Positions 5,574 to 9,004 of a stretch of 9,004 nucleotides of DNA are shown here, piece by piece; positions within the stretch are counted from its first letter, which is position 1, and every line of letters starts with the position of its first letter. The notes beneath the pieces are model-generated. The model was not told where the DNA came from, made no database searches, and saw only the letters and a program-made list of their open reading frames with translations. This stretch comes from Clostridiales bacterium UBA6468 (GTDB lineage: Bacteria; Bacillota; Clostridia; Oscillospirales; Oscillospiraceae). The stretch is from the NCBI GenBank assembly GCA_002436765.1, contig DJNI01000035.1:1-9004 (forward strand), given 5' to 3'. Position numbers and translations under genes: made by a program.

Positions 5574-6744
5574 GATACGTCACCTTGATCTTTTCCACAT
5601 TTTCCAGCGCGCGGGCGATCAGCGCCTCCCTGTCCAGCTTCTTTTCCGCATTCATCACCTGCCCCAGCGTGGGTTTGGTCTTGGGATGCTTCGGCGTGAA
5701 GACGGTGCAGCAATCCTCATAGGGCAGGATCGACGTGTCCAGTGTCCCGATGTCCCGGGCAATGGAAATAATGTCCTTCTTGTCCATGCCCACCAACGGC
5801 ATGAAAATGGGGATGTCCACCACCGCGCCGGTGACGGCCATGGCTTCCATGGTCTGGGACGCCACCTGACCTAAGTTTTCGCCGGTGATCAGCGCGCCGC
5901 AGCCGTCGTTCTTTGCAATGCGCTGAGCAATTTCCATCATGAACCGGCGCATGATGAGGGTAAAGAATTCCTCTGGGCAGTTGTCCCGGATGGCTTCCTG
6001 AATCTCCGTGAAGGATACCACATTCACGGTCATCCGGCCGGAATATTTGGTCACCAGCCGGGCAAGCTCGATGACCTTGTCCTTGGCCAGCTGGGAGGTG
6101 TAGGGATAGGAGAAGAAGTGGACGGCCTCCACCTCCACGCCCCGCTTCGCCATCATATAGGCCGCCACAGGGGAATCGATGCCGCCGGAGAGCAGCACCA
6201 TCGCCCGTCCGCCAACGCCGGTGGGCAGACCGCCCGCACCCGGCTCGGCAGGGCCGTGGACGTAGGCAGACAGATCCCGCACCTCCACGTACACGGTGTA
6301 CTCCGGGTGATGGACGTCCACCTCCACCCCCGGGTGGGCTTCCGCCAGCCGTCCGCCGATCTCCTGGGACAGCCGGATGGAGGTCAGGGGGAAGCGCTTG
6401 TCCGAACGCTTGGACTCCACCTTGAAGGATTTGGCGCAATCCAGGTCGTCCCCCAGATAGTTTTCAACGGCGGCAAAAATCGCGTCCAAGTCCTTCTCGC
6501 AGGGGCGGCAGCGGCACAGGCTCACCACACCGAAAATGGAGCGGCAGGCTTCCCACGCCCCGTCCACGTCCGCTTCCTCGTCCATCGGCTCTACGTACAC
6601 CGTGGATTGGAGGATATACACGTCAAAATTGCCGTACTTCTTCATGCGGCGGCGGACGTTCTGACGCAGCTTGTTCTCAAACTGGCGCTTGTTCGCGCCC
6701 TTCAGGACGATCTCGCCCAGTTTTAGTAGAAAAATTTCCTTCAT
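5554..6744 (-). CDS. thiI: tRNA 4-thiouridine synthase ThiI
   Basis: ThiI adenylates uridine 8 of tRNA and helps insert sulfur to form 4-thiouridine; in some bacteria it also serves thiamine synthesis. The 396 residues show a ferredoxin-like N-terminal part with the usual opening (LLKLGEIVLKGANKRQFE), a THUMP domain (about 60-165), the linker GAGGLPTGVGG, and the PP-loop ATP site SGGIDSP at 186-192. Near the end is PYEDCCTVFTPKHP (341-354) with conserved Cys345/346. The C-terminal rhodanese domain of the E. coli enzyme is missing, as in most Firmicutes, so sulfur must come from a separate cysteine desulfurase, which is not in this window. The ATG at 6744 has AGGAG 7 nt upstream. It starts 14 bp after comM and overlaps pncC. 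Confidence 0.97.
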   Translation of the reverse strand: MKEIFLLKLGEIVLKGANKRQFENKLRQNVRRRMKKYGNFDVYILQSTVYVEPMDEEADVDGAWEACRSIFGVVSLCRCRPCEKDLDAIFAAVENYLGDDLDCAKSFKVESKRSDKRFPLTSIRLSQEIGGRLAEAHPGVEVDVHHPEYTVYVEVRDLSAYVHGPAEPGAGGLPTGVGGRAMVLLSGGIDSPVAAYMMAKRGVEVEAVHFFSYPYTSQLAKDKVIELARLVTKYSGRMTVNVVSFTEIQEAIRDNCPEEFFTLIMRRFMMEIAQRIAKNDGCGALITGENLGQVASQTMEAMAVTGAVVDIPIFMPLVGMDKKDIISIARDIGTLDTSILPYEDCCTVFTPKHPKTKPTLGQVMNAEKKLDREALIARALENVEKIKVTYHDEPLL

Positions 6745-6758
6745 TCTTGTTCTCCTGT

Positions 6759-8273
6759 TTATCGGTTTCCCAGATTCACCGCCCGGTATTGGATGGCCTC
6801 GGCAATGTGCTGGGGCTGAATGTCTTCGCTTCCGTCCAGATCGGCCACGGTTCGGGCAACCTTGAGGATGCGGTCGTAGCTTCTCGCGGTCAATCCCATG
6901 GTCTCAAACGCACCCTTCATCAGCTCGGCGCATTCTTCGCTGAGATGGCAGTAGCGGCGCATTTCCTCCGGCCCCATCCGGGCGTTGCACATGCCGCCGG
7001 AGCCGAAGCGCCGGTTCTGAACGTCCCGGGCGGCGTTGACCCGCTGCTTTACCGATGCCGACGGCTCCGCCTCCGCCCTCTCCCGCAGGTCTTCAAAATG
7101 GACGGAGGGAACCTCCACCACAATGTCAATTCTGTCCAGAAGCGGCCCGGAAATGCGGCTGCGGTAGTTGTCCACATCCCGCTGGGAGCAGCGGCAGCGC
7201 CCGGAGGGGTCGCCGTACCAGCCGCATTTGCAGGGGTTCATGGCGCACACCAGCATAAATTCCGCCGGGTACGTCACCGCCCCGGAGACCCGGGAGATGG
7301 TGACCTTGCCGTCCTCCAGCGGCTGGCGCATCAAATCCAGGGTATCCTTCCGGAACTCCGGCATTTCGTCCAGAAACAGCACACCCTTGTGGGCAAGGGA
7401 AATTTCCCCCGGCCTCGGGTTGGAGCCGCCCCCGGCAAGTCCGGCGTTGGACACCGTGTGGTGGGGTGAACGGAACGGCCGCCGGGTCACAAGGGGATTC
7501 TCAGGCGTCAGCATTCCCATGACGGAATACACCTGGCTGACTTCCAAAGATTCCTCCCAGGTCATATCCGGGAGAACGGAGGGCAGACGCTTGCTGAGCA
7601 TACTCTTGCCGGAACCCGGCGGGCCAATGAGCAGCACATTGTGGCTGCCCGCCGCCGCGACCTCCAGCGCCCGCTTGACGTTTTCCTGTCCCAGCACGTC
7701 CTTGAAGTCCGGCATGACGGCGTCCTCCCGGGAGGGCACCCACAGGGGTTCTTCTTCCAGGGTCGTCTCCCCGTTCAGTCCCGCCGCCAGCTGTGCCACC
7801 GTGTGGACGGGGTACACCGCAGGCCCCCGTGCCAGCGTTGCCTCCGGGGCGTTCTCCGCCGGGACGAACAGCGCCTGGATGCCCTCCCGCTTGGCGGCGA
7901 GCGCCATGGGCAGCACACCGGAAATGGGGCGGATGGTGCCGTCCAGACTCAGCTCCCCCAGAAAGGCGCTGGTGGACTTCGGCCGGCGAACGCTTCCGCC
8001 GGCTGCGAGAATGCTCAATAAAATGGGAAGATCGTAGTGCGTTCCCGCCTTTTTCAGGCTTGCGGGGGCTAGGTTCACGGTAATGCGGCTCACGGGGAAG
8101 GACAGTCCGCTGCTCTTCGCCGCCGCCCGCACCCGATCCCGGGCTTCCTTCACCGCCGCATCGGGCAGTCCCACGATATCAAAGCCGGGAAGTCCCTGGG
8201 AAATGTAGCATTCCGCCGTGACGGCGCTGCCCTGAATCCCGGAGATACCCAGCGTTCGGACGCTGCAGATCAT
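6759..8273 (-). CDS. comM: YifB/ComM-type Mg-chelatase-like AAA+ ATPase
   Basis: Members of this family are hexameric AAA+ motors; ComM of Vibrio and Haemophilus drives branch migration during natural transformation. The role in Clostridia is less clear. The 504 residues match the usual length. An N-terminal ChlI-type domain carries GLPGFDIVGLPDAAVKEARD (27-46). The ATPase core has Walker A GPPGSGKS (217-224), FRSPHHTVS (267-275) and Walker B VLFLDEMPEF (298-307). Cysteines 348, 350, 360 and 362 (CKC...CRC) form a possible metal-binding knuckle. The C-terminal lid ends with LTARSYDRILKVARTVADLD. I chose ATG 8273 because GGGGGA lies just upstream and the family starts at this point. The longer in-frame start at 8333 falls inside the promoter. 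First gene of the comM-thiI-pncC operon. Confidence 0.95.
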   Translation of the reverse strand: MICSVRTLGISGIQGSAVTAECYISQGLPGFDIVGLPDAAVKEARDRVRAAAKSSGLSFPVSRITVNLAPASLKKAGTHYDLPILLSILAAGGSVRRPKSTSAFLGELSLDGTIRPISGVLPMALAAKREGIQALFVPAENAPEATLARGPAVYPVHTVAQLAAGLNGETTLEEEPLWVPSREDAVMPDFKDVLGQENVKRALEVAAAGSHNVLLIGPPGSGKSMLSKRLPSVLPDMTWEESLEVSQVYSVMGMLTPENPLVTRRPFRSPHHTVSNAGLAGGGSNPRPGEISLAHKGVLFLDEMPEFRKDTLDLMRQPLEDGKVTISRVSGAVTYPAEFMLVCAMNPCKCGWYGDPSGRCRCSQRDVDNYRSRISGPLLDRIDIVVEVPSVHFEDLRERAEAEPSASVKQRVNAARDVQNRRFGSGGMCNARMGPEEMRRYCHLSEECAELMKGAFETMGLTARSYDRILKVARTVADLDGSEDIQPQHIAEAIQYRAVNLGNR

Positions 8274-8304
8274 GTTTCCGTCCCCCTTCTCTTTCTTGTT
8301 CTCC

Positions 8305-8333
8305 ATCATACTCCATTCTCCCGGAAAAGGCAA
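8305..8333 (-). promoter_or_regulatory. Promoter of the comM-thiI-pncC operon
   Basis: On the minus strand TTGCCT (8328-8333) and TATGAT (8305-8310) are 17 bp apart. The start point should be near 8298, leaving a leader of about 25 nt with GGGGGA before the comM ATG. The tandem ATG codons that could extend comM overlap the -10 box and so would not be in the transcript. Confidence 0.7.
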
Positions 8334-8418
8334 TCCCTTTTTGATTCCGCCGATTGGAGACTTTCAAATCTTTCCTGTGGAAAAGCGTGAATTTTTTATA
8401 AGAGTGTCGTTTGATGGC

Positions 8419-8447
8419 TTTACAAACTGCGCGGAAGGTGATATAAT
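8419..8447 (+). promoter_or_regulatory. Promoter of the pyruvate:ferredoxin oxidoreductase gene
   Basis: TTTACA (8419-8424) and a perfect TATAAT (8442-8447) are 17 bp apart. Transcription should start near 8454, giving a leader of about 34 nt. The roughly 85 bp between this and the divergent comM promoter show no clear palindrome, so I cannot name an operator. Confidence 0.8.
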
Positions 8448-8487
8448 GATGCCGACAAAATTAGAAATACTTTAGGAGGTATTCATT

Positions 8488-9004
8488 TTGGCTAGAAAAT
8501 TCAAAACCATGGACGGTAATACCGCTGCCGCCCACGTCAGCTATGCCTTTACCGAGGTCGCTGGCATCTACCCCATCACCCCGTCCAGCCCCATGGCTGA
8601 CAATGTGGATCAGTGGTCTGCCGCCGGTCGGAAAAACATTTTCGGCAACACCGTGAAGGTCGTCGAAATGCAGTCCGAGGCCGGTGCCGCCGGTACTGTC
8701 CACGGCTCCCTGGCTGCCGGTGCTCTGACCACCACTTACACCGCATCTCAGGGTCTGCTGCTGATGATCCCCAATATGTACAAGATCGCCGGCGAGCTGC
8801 TGCCCGCAGTTTTCCACGTCTCCGCCCGTACCGTCGCCGCTCAGTCTCTGAACATCTTCGGTGACCACTCCGACGTCTACGCCTGCCGTCAGACCGGTTT
8901 TGCCATGCTGTGCGAGACCAACGTGCAGGAAGTCATGGATCTGGGCGCTGTCGCGCACCTGTCCGCCATCGAAGGCCGCGTTCCCTTCATCAACTTCTTC
9001 GACG
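8488..9004 (+). CDS. nifJ: Pyruvate:ferredoxin oxidoreductase, N-terminal part
   Basis: The frame is open to the window edge (about 172 codons) and is the N-terminal domain of a single-chain enzyme of roughly 1170 residues. It oxidises pyruvate with CoA to acetyl-CoA and CO2 and reduces ferredoxin, a central step in anaerobic fermentation. The start ARKFKTMDGNTAAAHVSYAF and YPITPSSPMAD (28-38), SEAGAAGTVHG, TASQGLLLMIPNMYKIAGE and IFGDHSDVYACRQTGFAML are family hallmarks. Thr31, Glu64 and Arg114 fall at the same numbers as the pyruvate- and thiamine-diphosphate-contacting residues known in the Desulfovibrio africanus enzyme. The start is TTG at 8488, with AGGAGG (8474-8479) 8 nt upstream; the nearest in-frame ATG would cut off conserved residues. 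The FeS and thiamine-diphosphate domains lie outside the window. Confidence 0.97.
   Translation, partial: MARKFKTMDGNTAAAHVSYAFTEVAGIYPITPSSPMADNVDQWSAAGRKNIFGNTVKVVEMQSEAGAAGTVHGSLAAGALTTTYTASQGLLLMIPNMYKIAGELLPAVFHVSARTVAAQSLNIFGDHSDVYACRQTGFAMLCETNVQEVMDLGAVAHLSAIEGRVPFINFFD

Noticed and set aside
4944..5588. 214-codon plus-strand frame
   Set aside because: It is antisense to pncC for most of its length and crosses the two-way terminator.
7168..8037. 289-codon plus-strand frame and similar frames at 6118-6726 and 6747-7469
   Set aside because: All are antisense to thiI or comM, whose motifs are unambiguous. They have no ribosome sites or domain signs.
8274..8333. Longer comM start giving 20 extra residues
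   Set aside because: The extension MPFPGEWSMMENKKEKGDGN is not family-like, and its start codons overlap the -10 and -35 boxes of the operon promoter.
8334..8418. Redox (Rex-type) operator upstream of nifJ
   Set aside because: I looked for a TTGTGA/TTAACAA-type palindrome in the divergent spacer and saw none.

Overview
The window looks like a chromosomal stretch from an anaerobic, fairly GC-rich Firmicute of the class Clostridia, most like the Oscillospiraceae and relatives. That rests on Gram-positive style AGGAGG ribosome sites, several near-consensus sigma-A promoters (TTGACA, 17 bp, TATAAT), a single-chain pyruvate:ferredoxin oxidoreductase, a rhodanese-less ThiI and an internalin-like leucine-rich-repeat protein. 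The genus cannot be fixed from this sequence alone. Most genes are housekeeping genes.

Layout. Bases 1-425 hold no convincing gene, only a likely minus-strand terminator and a weak possible promoter. A tRNA-Ala(CGC) gene lies at 426-501 on the minus strand. Its perfect promoter stands back to back with the promoter of tex (635-2773, plus strand), which encodes an RNA-binding transcription accessory protein. A strong two-way hairpin follows tex. Facing tex across it is a 36-codon minus-strand reading frame (2812-2922) with a near-perfect promoter and an operator-like repeat array. A further promoter drives a membrane-anchored surface protein (3115-4827) made of a TPR-like stalk, a chitobiase-type beta domain and about 13 leucine-rich repeats. 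Between this gene and the convergent pncC is a 267-bp block (4837-5103) packed with hairpins and bounded by nearly identical inverted 50-bp ends. It resembles a small miniature transposable or repeat element that also supplies a two-way terminator.

On the minus strand, comM (6759-8273), thiI (5554-6744) and pncC (5109-5573) form a tight operon read from a promoter at 8305-8333. ComM is a Mg-chelatase-like AAA+ ATPase tied to DNA branch migration, ThiI makes 4-thiouridine in tRNA, and PncC is a CinA-type nicotinamide-nucleotide amidase. Divergent from it, at the right edge, is the start of nifJ, read from its own promoter and a TTG start codon; the window ends after about 172 codons.

The parts most worth a second look are the small reading frame with its operator-like promoter, the hairpin-dense inverted-repeat block and the domain make-up of the surface protein. 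I did not find a clear new defence system, mobile gene cluster or CRISPR array.
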